A stretch of 28,001 nt of DNA. Source: Oscillospiraceae bacterium. GTDB taxonomy: Bacteria > Bacillota_A > Clostridia > Oscillospirales > Oscillospiraceae. Position 1 is the stretch's first letter. The number at the start of each line of letters is the position of its first letter. A model generated the notes under the pieces. That model was not told where the DNA came from and did no database searches. It saw only the letters and a list, made by a program, of their open reading frames with translations. Below, piece after piece: positions 1-8,140 of this stretch. The stretch lies in assembly GCA_017939025.1 (NCBI GenBank), contig JAGBAI010000139.1:1-28001 (forward strand). Reading direction: 5' to 3'. A program made the translations under genes and the position numbers.

Positions 1-156
1 GGCGTGACTACAGCCCGGCAATTAACCCAGACCATTGGGTACCGCCCGGTTCGATCACATGTCCAAATGGCATCATCGAACCGGGCCGACCACCCAGGAG
101 TCCTGGATGACAGACCAGCCGAAGTCACGCCATTGGAAGCGCGCACTGCGCGCCAA
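1..156. other. Unidentified strongly folding element at the left edge
   Basis: No convincing protein gene lies in the first 240 bases. The sequence folds strongly. Positions 1-8 (GGCGTGAC) are complementary to 124-131 (GTCACGCC) and could close a domain of about 131 nt. Inside it, 44-55 pairs perfectly with 75-86 (12 bp), 25-29 pairs with 36-40, and 94-98 pairs with 102-106. A further GC-rich hairpin occupies 133-156 (GCGCGC at 139-144 and 148-153). This layout suits a small non-coding RNA or a leader, but I do not recognise a named family. The element may begin before the window. Strand and identity are undetermined. Confidence 0.35.
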
Positions 157-163
157 ACTGCAA

Positions 164-192
164 TTTACTTATGTAACAACATCACTTACAAT
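164..192 (+). promoter_or_regulatory. Candidate sigma-A promoter for the ccdA-like gene
   Basis: TTTACT (164-169) and TACAAT (187-192) are separated by 17 bp, close to the sigma-A consensus. The -10 box lies about 50 bp upstream of the ccdA-like start codon. Confidence 0.5.
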
Positions 193-240
193 CCCCTCAA
201 AATCGGGTATCCTTAAGAAAACAAGCAAAGGAGGATGCGT

Positions 241-903
241 ATGCAATATCTGATTTCCTTTTTAGAGGGCATCATCACCTTCATTTCCCCGTGCTTACTG
301 CCGATGCTGCCCATCTACATTTCCTATTTTGCCGGCGGCGGGGAACGCAGCACGAAGAAGACCCTTCTCAATGCCTCCGGCTTTGTGGTAGGCTTTACCA
401 TCGTCTTTGTAGCCCTGGGCGCTTTGGCGGGAACCCTGGGCAGCTTCCTCACCCGGTATCAGACCTGGGTAAATCTTATCGGCGGCGGTATCGTGATCCT
501 GTTTGGTTTCAATTACATGGGCCTTTTGAGGCTGAATCTGTTCCGGGGGGCCAGCAGGGGGCTGCTTCAGAGTGAGATGGGCTTTTTCTCCGCGCTGGTG
601 TTCGGCATTGTTTTTTCCGTAGGCTGGACTCCCTGCGTAGGCGCATTTCTGGGCTCTGCCCTGATGCTGGCAAGCCAGCAGGGCCATGTACTGGAGGGCA
701 TGGGTATGCTGCTGTGCTACTCTCTGGGGCTTGGCATCCCCTTCCTTATGAGCGCCGTGCTCATCGACAGGCTGAAAGGCGCTTTCAACTGGATCAAAGC
801 TCACTACGACATCATCAACAAAATCTGCGGCGGCGCGCTGGTGCTGGTAGGCATCCTCATGGCAACCGGAACCCTGGGCAGACTGCTGGCTCTGTTAAGC
901 TGA
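241..903 (+). CDS. ccdA: CcdA-like cytochrome c biogenesis / thiol-disulfide transmembrane protein
   Basis: This is a 220-residue polytopic membrane protein of the CcdA/DsbD-beta family. The family passes electrons from cytoplasmic thioredoxin across the membrane to extracytoplasmic thiol proteins. The two signature cysteines are visible: C18 in SPCLLP (first membrane segment) and C132 in GWTPCVG (fourth). About six hydrophobic segments are present, and the length matches CcdA. An upstream in-frame ATG at 235 directly abuts the AAAGGAGG site at 227-234, so the ATG at 241, with 6 bp spacing, is chosen. The next gene encodes a membrane-anchored TlpA-like thioredoxin, the expected extracytoplasmic partner, so the two probably form a thiol-reducing pair. 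The substrate protein is unknown. Confidence 0.88.
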   Translation: MQYLISFLEGIITFISPCLLPMLPIYISYFAGGGERSTKKTLLNASGFVVGFTIVFVALGALAGTLGSFLTRYQTWVNLIGGGIVILFGFNYMGLLRLNLFRGASRGLLQSEMGFFSALVFGIVFSVGWTPCVGAFLGSALMLASQQGHVLEGMGMLLCYSLGLGIPFLMSAVLIDRLKGAFNWIKAHYDIINKICGGALVLVGILMATGTLGRLLALLS

Positions 904-908
904 CCGTA

Positions 909-977
909 GGGGCCGATGCCCACATCGGCTCTTTTCCGTGACAAAACCGACTTTAGGGTCGATGAGGGCATCGACCC
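909..977. repeat. Two REP-like hairpins between ccdA and tlpA-like genes
   Basis: Two short perfect inverted repeats lie in the gap. GCCGATG (912-918) pairs with CATCGGC (923-929) and is followed by a short T-rich stretch, so it may act as a weak terminator. GGGTCGATG (956-964) pairs with CATCGACCC (969-977). The first is preceded by GTAGGG, which also opens the hairpin at 1596-1625. This suggests a dispersed repeat family of the kind frequent in Oscillospiraceae genomes. Confidence 0.6.
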
Positions 978-996
978 CTGCGAAGGGAGCAAAACT

Positions 997-1587
997 ATGG
1001 AAAAAATGTATAAAATTCTAAAACTCTGGATTCTGATCCTGGCCTTTGCCGTGGTCATCGCCGGTGCCTCTGTGCTCTACAACCGGCTCAGTGGAGAAGT
1101 GAACTTAGGCGGCATCGCCACTACCCCCACCGTTGTAGACGACCCCACCGGGGAAACGGAAGCCCAGCCCAGCGCGGCTCCGGATTTCACCGTTTACGAT
1201 CTGGAGGACAATGCCCACACTCTGAGCGAATTCCAGGGCAAGCCCGTAATTTTGAACTTCTGGGCCAGCTGGTGCGGCCCCTGCGTCAGCGAAATGCCGG
1301 AATTTCAGGAATTCTATGATACCTACGGGGAAGAGATCCACTTTGTGCTGGTAAATCTTACCGACGGTCAGCAGGAGACGGTGGAAACTGCATCCAAATT
1401 CGTCAATGATCAGGGATATACTTTCCCCATCTACTTCGATACTGACATCGATGCTGCTATGAAGTATGGTGTCAATGCCGTGCCGGTGAGCTATTTCCTT
1501 GATGCAGAAGGTAATTTCGTAGCCTGGGCTCAGGGTGCACTGTCTGCCGATATGTTGCAGCAGGGCGTGGATATGCTGCTTAACTAA
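997..1587 (+). CDS. TlpA/ResA-like membrane-anchored thioredoxin
   Basis: This 196-residue protein has an N-terminal hydrophobic anchor (about residues 8-27), an acidic/Pro/Thr linker (about 40-62) and an AhpC/TSA- or TlpA-type thioredoxin domain. The redox motif WCGPC (C93, C96) and the cis-Pro loop AVPVSYF are visible. It should face outside the cell and exchange disulfides using electrons from the CcdA-like protein encoded just upstream. The reading frame stays open to 916, but the upstream part overlaps the hairpin repeats. The ATG at 997 follows GAAGGGA (982-988) and starts directly with the signal anchor, so it is chosen. The specific client is unknown; cytochrome c maturation (ResA) or general envelope repair are both possible. 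Confidence 0.85.
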   Translation: MEKMYKILKLWILILAFAVVIAGASVLYNRLSGEVNLGGIATTPTVVDDPTGETEAQPSAAPDFTVYDLEDNAHTLSEFQGKPVILNFWASWCGPCVSEMPEFQEFYDTYGEEIHFVLVNLTDGQQETVETASKFVNDQGYTFPIYFDTDIDAAMKYGVNAVPVSYFLDAEGNFVAWAQGALSADMLQQGVDMLLN

Positions 1588-1595
1588 CGAATCGG

Positions 1596-1640
1596 TGTAG
1601 GGCGTGGAATCTTCCCCGCCCTACATTGCATTTTTTATTT
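1596..1640 (+). terminator. Hairpin plus T-rich tail ending the ccdA-tlpA unit
   Basis: TGTAGGGCG (1596-1604) pairs with CGCCCTACA (1617-1625). A T-rich stretch follows at 1630-1645. The hairpin sequence belongs to the same GTAGGG-type repeat seen at about 906-929, so a dispersed repeat seems to serve as a terminator here. Confidence 0.6.
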
Positions 1641-1646
1641 TTCCTC

Positions 1647-1675
1647 TTTACTTTATCTTGCTAAAGTGGTATAAT
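1647..1675 (+). promoter_or_regulatory. Promoter of the proBAC operon
   Basis: TTTACT (1647-1652), a 17-bp spacer and a perfect TATAAT (1670-1675) are present. A TG dinucleotide at 1667-1668 makes an extended -10. It lies about 30 bp before the proB start. Confidence 0.7.
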
Positions 1676-1703
1676 GTGCCATATTTCATTTTGGAGGCAA
1701 TGT

Positions 1704-2468
1704 ATGCGCATCGTCGTAAAAATCGGTACATCCACTCTGGCCCACCCCACCGGACACCTGAATATCCGCCGGGTGGAGGAGCTCTGCAAAACCATGTCCG
1801 ACATCAAAAACGCCGGCCACGAGCTGATTCTGGTATCCTCCGGTGCCATCGGCATGGGCGTAGGCAAGCTGGGCCTGCGGGAGCGTCCCAAGGACATTCC
1901 CGGCAAGCAGGCTGCCGCTGCCGTGGGCCAGTGTGAACTGATGTATGTATATGATAAGTTGTTCAGCGAATTCCACCACACCGTGGCCCAGCTGCTGATC
2001 ACCAATGACAATATGATCAATGAGACCCGTCACTTAAATTTCACCAACACCCTGAACCGTCTGCTGGAACTGGGAGCTCTGCCCATCATCAATGAAAATG
2101 ACACCGTAGCCACCGACGAGATCGTCATTGGCGACAACGATACCCTGGCCGCCAAGGTAGCAGAAACCGTCCACGCGGATCTTCTGATTCTGCTGTCCGA
2201 CATTGATGGCCTGTACACCGCCGATCCCCACAAGGATCCCAATGCAAAGCTGCTGCACAAGGTCACCAAGATCGATGACTATATTCTCAATCTGGCAGGT
2301 GTCAGCTCCACCAAACAGGGTACCGGCGGCATGATCACCAAGCTCCATGCAGCAGAAATCTGTTTAAGCTGCGGCTGCGATATGGTCATTGCCAATGGCA
2401 GAAATCCTGAGAATTTGTATGATATTCTGGACGGCAAGGATGTCGGTACCAGATTTACGGAGGTATGA
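1704..2468 (+). CDS. proB: Glutamate 5-kinase (short form, no PUA domain)
   Basis: This 254-residue amino-acid kinase phosphorylates L-glutamate to gamma-glutamyl phosphate, the first step of proline synthesis. The N-terminal KIGTS motif, the SSGAIGMG glycine loop, the NENDTVA segment and GTGGMITK are all typical of ProB. The enzyme ends after the kinase domain; the C-terminal PUA domain of the roughly 370-residue E. coli type is absent, a common natural variant. The in-frame ATG at 1674 overlaps the promoter, whereas the ATG at 1704 has GGAGG at 1693-1697, so 1704 is used. The stop overlaps the proA ribosome binding region and proA follows at once, indicating translational coupling. Proline feedback inhibition is expected from family knowledge. 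Confidence 0.95.
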   Translation: MRIVVKIGTSTLAHPTGHLNIRRVEELCKTMSDIKNAGHELILVSSGAIGMGVGKLGLRERPKDIPGKQAAAAVGQCELMYVYDKLFSEFHHTVAQLLITNDNMINETRHLNFTNTLNRLLELGALPIINENDTVATDEIVIGDNDTLAAKVAETVHADLLILLSDIDGLYTADPHKDPNAKLLHKVTKIDDYILNLAGVSSTKQGTGGMITKLHAAEICLSCGCDMVIANGRNPENLYDILDGKDVGTRFTEV

Positions 2469-2470
2469 TT

Positions 2471-3697
2471 ATGAAAGCTATGCTGGAAGCCGCCAAAGCT
2501 GCCAAGACGGAAATCACCCGCCTGACTCCCGATCAGAAAAACGCCGCCCTGTACGCCATGGCGGATGCTCTGATTGAAAACGAAGCCGCCATTCTGGCCG
2601 CCAATGCCCAGGATCTGGAGGCTGCCAAAGGTACCGTCTCTGACGTTATGCTGGACCGGCTGCTGCTGACCTCTGCCCGGATCGCGGGCATGGCCCAGGG
2701 CATCCGGGAAGTTGCCGCCCTGCCGGAGCCTACGGGCATGATTCTGGAAGAGCACACCCGTGCCGACGGTCTGCTGATCCAGAAAAAGGCCGTTCCCATG
2801 GGTGTCATCGCCATTATTTACGAAAGCCGTCCCAATGTCACCTCTGACGCTGCGGCACTGGCTTTAAAAAGCGGCAATGTCTGCGTCCTGCGGGGCGGCA
2901 AGGAAGCCTTCCGCAGCGCCAACGCCATTGTCACCGCTCTGCGTTCCGGCCTTCAGAAACTGGGCATCACTGAAAATGCCGTGAATCTGGTTCAGGACAT
3001 TACCCGTGCCAGCGCCACCGCCCTGATGACCGCCAACGGCTACATCGATCTGCTGATTCCCAGAGGCGGTGCGGGCCTCATCAGCACCTGCGTCCGAACC
3101 GCCACCGTTCCCTGCATCGCCACCGGCACCGGCATCTGCCATGTGTATGTGGAAAAGACCGCCGACCAGGACATGGCTCTGAATATCATCGAAAACGCAA
3201 AAACCAGCCGCCCCTCCGTCTGCAACGCAGAAGAGGTGCTGCTGGTGGATAAGGCCATCGCTGCTGAATTCCTGCCCAAGCTTCACCAGAGGATCGGCAG
3301 CAAGGTGGAATTCCGCCTGGATGAACTGGCTCAGACCATCATCCCCGGCACACCCGCAGGAGAAAATGACTTTGACACGGAATTTCTGGATTACATTCTG
3401 GCTATCAAGTGCGTGGAAGATGTGAACGAGGCCGTGGCCCACATTTCCGCCCACTCCACCGGTCACTCCGAGGCCATCGTCACCACTGACGAAGCCGCCA
3501 TGGAAGCCTTCACCTCCGGCGTGGACAGCGCTGCCGTCTACGTCAACGCTTCCACCCGGTTCACCGACGGCGGTGAATTTGGTTTGGGCTGTGAAATGGG
3601 CATCTCCACCCAGAAGCTCCACGCCCGGGGCCCCATGGGTCTGCGGGAGCTGACCACCTACAAGTACGTCATCACCGGCAACGGTCACATTCGGTAA
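2471..3697 (+). CDS. proA: Glutamate-5-semialdehyde dehydrogenase (gamma-glutamyl phosphate reductase)
   Basis: This 408-residue aldehyde dehydrogenase superfamily enzyme reduces gamma-glutamyl phosphate with NADPH to glutamate-5-semialdehyde, the second proline step. The catalytic cysteine is visible as C251 in [19 protein letters not shown] (about 117-126), LRGGKEA and the C-terminal [16 protein letters not shown] are strong ProA signatures. Length agrees with the usual 410-420. An ATG at 2465 lies only 1 bp from the GGAGG at 2459-2463, so the ATG at 2471 is preferred. It sits between proB and proC in a compact operon. Confidence 0.95.
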   Translation: MKAMLEAAKAAKTEITRLTPDQKNAALYAMADALIENEAAILAANAQDLEAAKGTVSDVMLDRLLLTSARIAGMAQGIREVAALPEPTGMILEEHTRADGLLIQKKAVPMGVIAIIYESRPNVTSDAAALALKSGNVCVLRGGKEAFRSANAIVTALRSGLQKLGITENAVNLVQDITRASATALMTANGYIDLLIPRGGAGLISTCVRTATVPCIATGTGICHVYVEKTADQDMALNIIENAKTSRPSVCNAEEVLLVDKAIAAEFLPKLHQRIGSKVEFRLDELAQTIIPGTPAGENDFDTEFLDYILAIKCVEDVNEAVAHISAHSTGHSEAIVTTDEAAMEAFTSGVDSAAVYVNASTRFTDGGEFGLGCEMGISTQKLHARGPMGLRELTTYKYVITGNGHIR

Positions 3698-3707
3698 GGA
3701 GGACAAT

Positions 3708-4493
3708 ATGAAATACGGATTCATCGGCTGCGGCAATATGGGCGGAGCCATTGCCAAATCTCTCAGCAAGGCCACCAAAGACATCGCCGTTTCCGACCGC
3801 TCCGGCAGAGCTAAGACTCTGGCAACTGAATTGGGGATCACCTATTCTGACAATGCTTCCATTGCACAAAACTGCGACCGGGTATTTCTGGCGGTAAAGC
3901 CCTATTTTATGAAGGATGTGCTGACTGCCATCCGACCCCAACTGGCGGAAAATAAGCCTCTGTTGATCACCATGGCCGGTGGTGTGGAAATCCAGCAGAT
4001 CGAAGATTATGTAGGCTTCCGGCTGCCGGTCATCCGGATCATGCCCAACACCCCCACCGCCATCGGCAAGGGTGTGACCCAGTATTGCTGCAATGACCTG
4101 GTAAGAGACGAGGATGTTCAGGATTGGCTGAACGACATGCGTTTCTGCGGTCTCCTGGATGCTCTGGAGGAACGGCTTATTGATGCCGCCAGCGCCATCT
4201 CCGGCAGCGGCCCTGCCTACATGTATGTATTCCTGGAAGCACTGGCAGACGGTGCCGTCACCTGCGGTATTCCCCGGGCCCAGGCCTATGAATATGCTGC
4301 CATGACCATGGTGGGCGCTGCAGAAATGTATCTGCAAACCAAGCAGCACCCAGGCGTTCTTAAGGATGCTGTCTGTTCTCCCCTTGGCAGCACCATTCGG
4401 GGCGTGAAAGCGTTGGAAGAAGGCGGCTTCCGGGCCGCAGCCATGAACTGCATCATTGCCACCTACGAGCGCAATAAAGAAATGGGAAAATAA
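3708..4493 (+). CDS. proC: Pyrroline-5-carboxylate reductase
   Basis: This 261-residue enzyme reduces 1-pyrroline-5-carboxylate to L-proline with NAD(P)H, completing the pathway. It begins with the Rossmann motif GFIGCGNMG. The P5CR C-terminal signature is clear in SAISGSGPAYMYVFLEALAD and in the segment ending LGSTIRGVKALEEGGFR. A strong AAGGAGG lies about 8 bp upstream of the ATG. The gene is third in the proBAC operon, 10 bp after proA, and the unit ends at the convergent terminator near 4655-4692. Confidence 0.95.
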   Translation: MKYGFIGCGNMGGAIAKSLSKATKDIAVSDRSGRAKTLATELGITYSDNASIAQNCDRVFLAVKPYFMKDVLTAIRPQLAENKPLLITMAGGVEIQQIEDYVGFRLPVIRIMPNTPTAIGKGVTQYCCNDLVRDEDVQDWLNDMRFCGLLDALEERLIDAASAISGSGPAYMYVFLEALADGAVTCGIPRAQAYEYAAMTMVGAAEMYLQTKQHPGVLKDAVCSPLGSTIRGVKALEEGGFRAAAMNCIIATYERNKEMGK

Positions 4494-4519
4494 AATCATA
4501 GCCACTTTTTGCTATGATT
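4494..4519 (+). other. Short perfect stem-loop just after proC
   Basis: AATCATAGC (4494-4502) pairs perfectly with GCTATGATT (4511-4519). The T-run sits in the loop rather than after the stem, so this is more likely an mRNA 3'-end stabiliser than a true terminator. Positions 4520-4654 show no gene or other recognisable element. Confidence 0.4.
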
Positions 4520-4654
4520 CCGATACCGAAAGAACCACGGCATGGTTTACAGGAAGTGCCTCAAAACACATACAGGCAAGCCTTTTTAAGAATTTCATCG
4601 GGAAACACAACGGCGTTGATCCAGTCAGCAATGTCGACCTTCAACGCAACAACA

Positions 4655-4692
4655 AGCAAAAAGTCCTGCGATGAACCGCAGGACTTTTTGCT
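4655..4692. terminator. Bidirectional terminator between proC and the alcohol dehydrogenase
   Basis: AGCAAAAAGTCCTGC (4655-4669) pairs perfectly over 15 bp with 4678-4692, with an 8-nt loop. The A/T tracts are built into the stem, so it can terminate both the rightward proBAC transcript and the leftward AOR1-moaD1-adh transcript. Confidence 0.8.
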
Positions 4693-4694
4693 GT

Positions 4695-5909
4695 TTATTT
4701 ACGGATGGATTCGATCAGTCTTCTGAAATCCTTCCTGGCCCATACCACAGGCACGGGATACAGGGGATTGGCTTCCTTCTTGGCCCAGGTGATCATCTGG
4801 TCGATGTCCTCATCCTTGACCACATCGAACTTGTCGGGCAGGCCCATTTTCGCATTGGTTTCTTCAATCCAGCGAATGAAAGCGTTTGCCTTTTCTGCTT
4901 CATTGGCACCGCCGATGCCGCAGACATCTGCCAGTTCCGCAAGGCGTTTGTGGGCGGAAGCGCCGAATTCCCGCATAACATGGGGCAGCAGCACCGCCAT
5001 GGCAAGACCATGGGCAACGCCATAAAGACCGCCCAGAGTGTGGCCAATGGCGTGGACATAACCCACACAGCCCCGGGTGAAGGCGCGGCCGGCATAGAAG
5101 GCGCCCCGCTGCATATTCTGCCGGGCTTCCAGATCGTTGCCATCTTCATAGGCCCGGAGGATATTATCGTGAATCAGTTTGACAGCATCCTTGGCGAGCC
5201 GGTTTTCCAGTTTGGTGTTGTAGGTCTTGTTGGTATAGGCTTCCACCGCGTGGGCCAGAGCATCCATGCCGGTGGTAGCGGTGGTATAAGGAGGCAGGCC
5301 AACGGTCAGTTCCGGGTCGAGGACTGCATACTTGGGGATCAGGAAGGGATCGTTGATGGCAGCCTTCCGGTGGGTTTTGGAATCGGTGATAACCGCGGCA
5401 ACGGTAGTTTCAGAACCGGCACCGGCAGTGGTAGGAATGGCTACAAAGGGTGGGATGGGCCAGTGGACTTTCAGAAGTCCCTGCAGCTGGGCAACAGTCT
5501 TTTTCGGGTGCACAGCCTTTGCGGCGATACCCTTGGCACAGTCGATGCGGCTGCCGCCGCCGATGGCGACGATGGATTTGCAGCCGTTTTCTTTGTAGGT
5601 CTTGTAACCCAGCTCCACATCATCCGATGTGGGGTCGGTGGTTGTGTAAGCCTGAACCGTATACCGGATGCCGTTTGCGTCAAAGCCATCCAGCATGGGC
5701 TGTACCTGCCCACGGCGAATCATACCGGCACCGGTGACCACCAGAACATCGTTGATGCCCTTTTCTTTTAGAAATGCACCCAGCTCCTTGATTTTGCCGG
5801 GGCCTTCTAAGTACTTTGGCATCCGGTAGCCCATGAAATAGTTGCCCACTTTCAGAACACTTTGAAATGTGCGGCACCAGAGAACTTCCAGCATATAAGG
5901 CATTTCCAT
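4695..5909 (-). CDS. Iron-containing (group III) alcohol dehydrogenase
   Basis: This 404-residue protein interconverts primary alcohols and aldehydes with NAD(P). The nucleotide-binding segment IGGGSRIDCAKG (about 116-127) and TTAGAGSETT (about 160-169) match the family. Predicted Fe(II) ligands are D216 and H220 (GMDALAH), H286 (YVHAIGH) and H300 (AHGLAMAVLLP). AAGGAGG lies about 6 bp before the ATG. It starts 12 bp after moaD1 and is third in the AOR1-moaD1-adh unit. The arrangement suggests a metabolic pair: AOR1 interconverts acid and aldehyde with ferredoxin, and this enzyme interconverts aldehyde and alcohol. The true substrate cannot be read from the sequence; butanol- or lactaldehyde-type activities are family alternatives. 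Confidence 0.9.
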   Translation of the reverse strand: MEMPYMLEVLWCRTFQSVLKVGNYFMGYRMPKYLEGPGKIKELGAFLKEKGINDVLVVTGAGMIRRGQVQPMLDGFDANGIRYTVQAYTTTDPTSDDVELGYKTYKENGCKSIVAIGGGSRIDCAKGIAAKAVHPKKTVAQLQGLLKVHWPIPPFVAIPTTAGAGSETTVAAVITDSKTHRKAAINDPFLIPKYAVLDPELTVGLPPYTTATTGMDALAHAVEAYTNKTYNTKLENRLAKDAVKLIHDNILRAYEDGNDLEARQNMQRGAFYAGRAFTRGCVGYVHAIGHTLGGLYGVAHGLAMAVLLPHVMREFGASAHKRLAELADVCGIGGANEAEKANAFIRWIEETNAKMGLPDKFDVVKDEDIDQMITWAKKEANPLYPVPVVWARKDFRRLIESIRK

Positions 5910-5921
5910 AATGATCCTCCT

Positions 5922-6152
5922 TTATCCGCCGGCCACCGGGGACATCAGCACCACCGTGTCGCCGTCTGTTAATTTGCTTCTTTTGTTTGCACTGTTTCCG
6001 TTTACCAAAATCAGACAGCCATTTAAATCTTTTTCCGGGATTCCACAGGCTGCCAAATTTTCCAGAACTTCTTTTACCGTTGCTGCTTTCAATTGTTTTT
6101 CCTTGATGCCGGACTCAATTCGCAGCAGTCCGTATAATTTCACCGTGATCAT
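5922..6152 (-). CDS. moaD: MoaD-like ubiquitin-fold sulfur carrier paired with AOR1
   Basis: This 76-residue beta-grasp protein ends in SPVAGG. The C-terminal Gly-Gly is the residue pair adenylated by a MoeB-type E1 and converted to a thiocarboxylate that supplies the pterin dithiolene sulfurs. MITVKLYGLL at the N-terminus and GDTVVLMSPVAGG at the C-terminus are typical. The start overlaps the AOR1 stop (ATGA), so the two are translationally coupled. No E1 gene lies in this unit; the MoeB-like protein encoded at 9134-9805 would have to serve both MoaD copies. Direct coupling to an AOR gene suggests dedication to tungstopterin supply for that enzyme. Confidence 0.85.
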   Translation of the reverse strand: MITVKLYGLLRIESGIKEKQLKAATVKEVLENLAACGIPEKDLNGCLILVNGNSANKRSKLTDGDTVVLMSPVAGG

Positions 6153-8056
6153 TTGATTTTCAGCCGCCGCAGAGTGGCTTCTGTGGGGATGCCGTTTTTG
6201 TCCCAGCCCCGGGCAGCGTAGTAGGTTTTCTTCATGGTTTCCAGGGGGATCTTGGTTTTGGGGTTCTTGGGATCCTGGGGAACATCCGTCAGCCGCTTAG
6301 GCAGTTTGTCGTTGGCGGAACTGACACCGAATTTGCAGTTGATGTAGCGCTCCATGGTGTAGCCCCGTTCACCGATCTGAATGTATTTGCCGAAATCCAT
6401 GTACATACCGGTGGCGAGTCTGATCATCTTTGTGTGATGGAAGACAGGAAGGTGGAGGGCAGCCACCCTGGGGCACTTGTTGATGAGCCGGACAGCACCG
6501 CCTACATGGGTAGCGGCCTTGTTGACGGTCTGGGTAATGATTCCGTTGGGCTTCGTCAGCAGGAAGCCGGGGAAGAAGGCGTAGGAGGTAAACAGGCACT
6601 GTCCCGAGGCGGATATGGTCTCCATCAGATCCTGGAACAGCATGGTAAAGTCCGCCTTGGCTTTGGGTGTCTGGGTGTCCACATTCAGACCCAGGCCCTC
6701 CAGGATCACCAGGTAACCGCCGTTCAGATGGCAGCCACCCCGGTTGGACACGGCGTAGCCCAGACCCTGGCCCACAGCCCGGCGGGGTTCGTAAGCTGCC
6801 AGTTCCAGTCCTTTGGCGTGCATAGCAAATTCTTTGCCGCCGTACTTTTCCGAAAGGCGCTTGCTGCCCTCTGCCAGTTCGTCGCCCAGCCCTCTGCGGT
6901 GCGCGATATCTTCAAAAATACCGGAGAGTTCCTCCACAGAGCCGAATTTCAGGCCGTTGTTCCACAGTCCCTTCTCGTTTGCTTCCATGGCCCAGGCGAT
7001 GGTATTGGCGGTAGAGATGGTGTCCATACCCAGTTCGTCCAGAAGATAGTTCCAATCCAGAATTTTCTGCAGATCGTTATTGCAGATATTGCCGCCCAAG
7101 AGGCCAAGGGTTTCCAGTTCCGGACCCTTGACTTGCTTGCCCTGGACAGTAACGGTTCGGGCGCAGCGGATAGGACAGGTAAGGCAGCCTTTATTGGTAA
7201 TGTTAAATTCCTCTGCCAGACGCTCGCCGCTGACATCCTCAAAGTGCTCGTACTGTCCGGCGGAATAGTTTCTGGTAGACAGCAGCCCCCGCATCTGCAT
7301 GGAGCTGACCAGTCCGGCGGTGCCTACCTTTGGCAGCTGATTTCCGGTGAGGGGATGTTTTTGCAGGTAGGCAAACCACTTTTTGCACCAGGCCGTGGTT
7401 TTTTCCTTGTCATAAACGGGAATGGCTTTGTTTCCGGTGACGGTGATGGCCTTCAATCCCTTCCAGCCCAGGACACTGCCCAGACCGGTGCGGCCTGCGG
7501 CACGCTCATCGGAAACGATGCCGGCATATTTGACCAGATTTTCTCCGGCAGGGCCGATGCACAGCTTACCGAACTTCTTCTTACCAACCAGCTGGGCCAG
7601 CTTTTCCTGGCAGTCCCCGGTTTTTGTGCCCCAGAGATCACCGGCATCGTGGAAAGTAAACTGATCCTCATTGATCTCCAGCCATTTATGTCCCTGGCAT
7701 TTGCCCTTCAGAATCAGGGCATCATAACCTGCCTTCTTCAGGTGGAAGCCAAAGCTGCCGCCGCAGTTGGAGGAAGCCAGGATCCCAGTCTGGGGGGACA
7801 GGGCGGAAATGTTGAACCGGGCAGAGCTGGGCGCACCGGTACCCGTCAGGGGGCCGGTGGAAATGACCACCCAGTTTTCTTCGCTGAAAGCGGTTTCTTT
7901 GCCAGTCAGATGATCGCAGAGGATCCGGGCAGCCATGATTTTGCCGCCAAGGTACAGTTCCCGCTGCTCATCGCTCCAGGGATATTCCCTTATGGTTTCA
8001 GTGGTCAGGTCTGCCATTACGACCTTACCCATATAACCTGCATATTTGGATGCCAT
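6149..8056 (-). CDS. Tungsten-containing aldehyde:ferredoxin oxidoreductase, copy 1 (AOR1)
   Basis: This 635-residue AOR-family enzyme oxidises aldehydes to carboxylic acids with ferredoxin and can run in reverse. The [4Fe-4S] ligands fit the family pattern: C291, C294 and C298 in GCLTCPIRC, and C487 in SGQCLFTSY. Pterin-binding and structural signatures include the STGPLTGTGAPSSAR region (about 66-80), AAGRTGLGSVLG (about 186-197) and SNRGGCHLNGG (about 437-447). The domain order is complete, with no truncation. The frame is open to 8176, but that extension runs through a promoter and terminator; AAGGAGGGA precedes the ATG at 8056, which starts the conserved domain. moaD1 overlaps its end. 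It differs clearly from AOR2, so the two probably handle different aldehydes; the substrate is unknown. Confidence 0.92.
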   Translation of the reverse strand: MASKYAGYMGKVVMADLTTETIREYPWSDEQRELYLGGKIMAARILCDHLTGKETAFSEENWVVISTGPLTGTGAPSSARFNISALSPQTGILASSNCGGSFGFHLKKAGYDALILKGKCQGHKWLEINEDQFTFHDAGDLWGTKTGDCQEKLAQLVGKKKFGKLCIGPAGENLVKYAGIVSDERAAGRTGLGSVLGWKGLKAITVTGNKAIPVYDKEKTTAWCKKWFAYLQKHPLTGNQLPKVGTAGLVSSMQMRGLLSTRNYSAGQYEHFEDVSGERLAEEFNITNKGCLTCPIRCARTVTVQGKQVKGPELETLGLLGGNICNNDLQKILDWNYLLDELGMDTISTANTIAWAMEANEKGLWNNGLKFGSVEELSGIFEDIAHRRGLGDELAEGSKRLSEKYGGKEFAMHAKGLELAAYEPRRAVGQGLGYAVSNRGGCHLNGGYLVILEGLGLNVDTQTPKAKADFTMLFQDLMETISASGQCLFTSYAFFPGFLLTKPNGIITQTVNKAATHVGGAVRLINKCPRVAALHLPVFHHTKMIRLATGMYMDFGKYIQIGERGYTMERYINCKFGVSSANDKLPKRLTDVPQDPKNPKTKIPLETMKKTYYAARGWDKNGIPTEATLRRLKIK

Positions 8057-8078
8057 AGGCGTTCCCTCCTTTTTTATC

Positions 8079-8107
8079 ATTATATATACAAAATGTTCAA
8101 AATTCAA
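8079..8107 (-). promoter_or_regulatory. Promoter of the AOR1-moaD1-adh unit
   Basis: On the minus strand TTGAAT (8102-8107), a 17-bp spacer and a perfect TATAAT (8079-8084) precede AOR1. The likely transcription start near 8072 gives a very short leader. Confidence 0.7.
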
Positions 8108-8124
8108 TACAAAAATAAAAAGAA

Positions 8125-8139
8125 GTTGTTTAAAACAAC
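8125..8139. promoter_or_regulatory. Perfect AT-rich palindrome upstream of the AOR1 promoter
   Basis: GTTGTTT (8125-8131) and AAACAAC (8133-8139) form a perfect inverted repeat around one central base. It lies 17 bp upstream of the AOR1 -35 box. It could be an operator, for instance for the ModE-type regulator encoded upstream, or simply part of the T-rich tail of the adjacent terminator. Confidence 0.35.
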
Positions 8140-8140
8140 A

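Noticed and set aside
31..60. T-box-like sequence (GGGTACCGCC) in the left-edge element
   Set aside because: It resembles the T-box core only loosely. No specifier stem can be seen, the following stem has no T-run, and the downstream gene is not an amino-acid or tRNA-synthetase gene.
4671..5771. Plus-strand open frame opposite the iron alcohol dehydrogenase
   Set aside because: It begins inside the terminator hairpin, has no ribosome binding site, and the minus-strand enzyme carries all family motifs.
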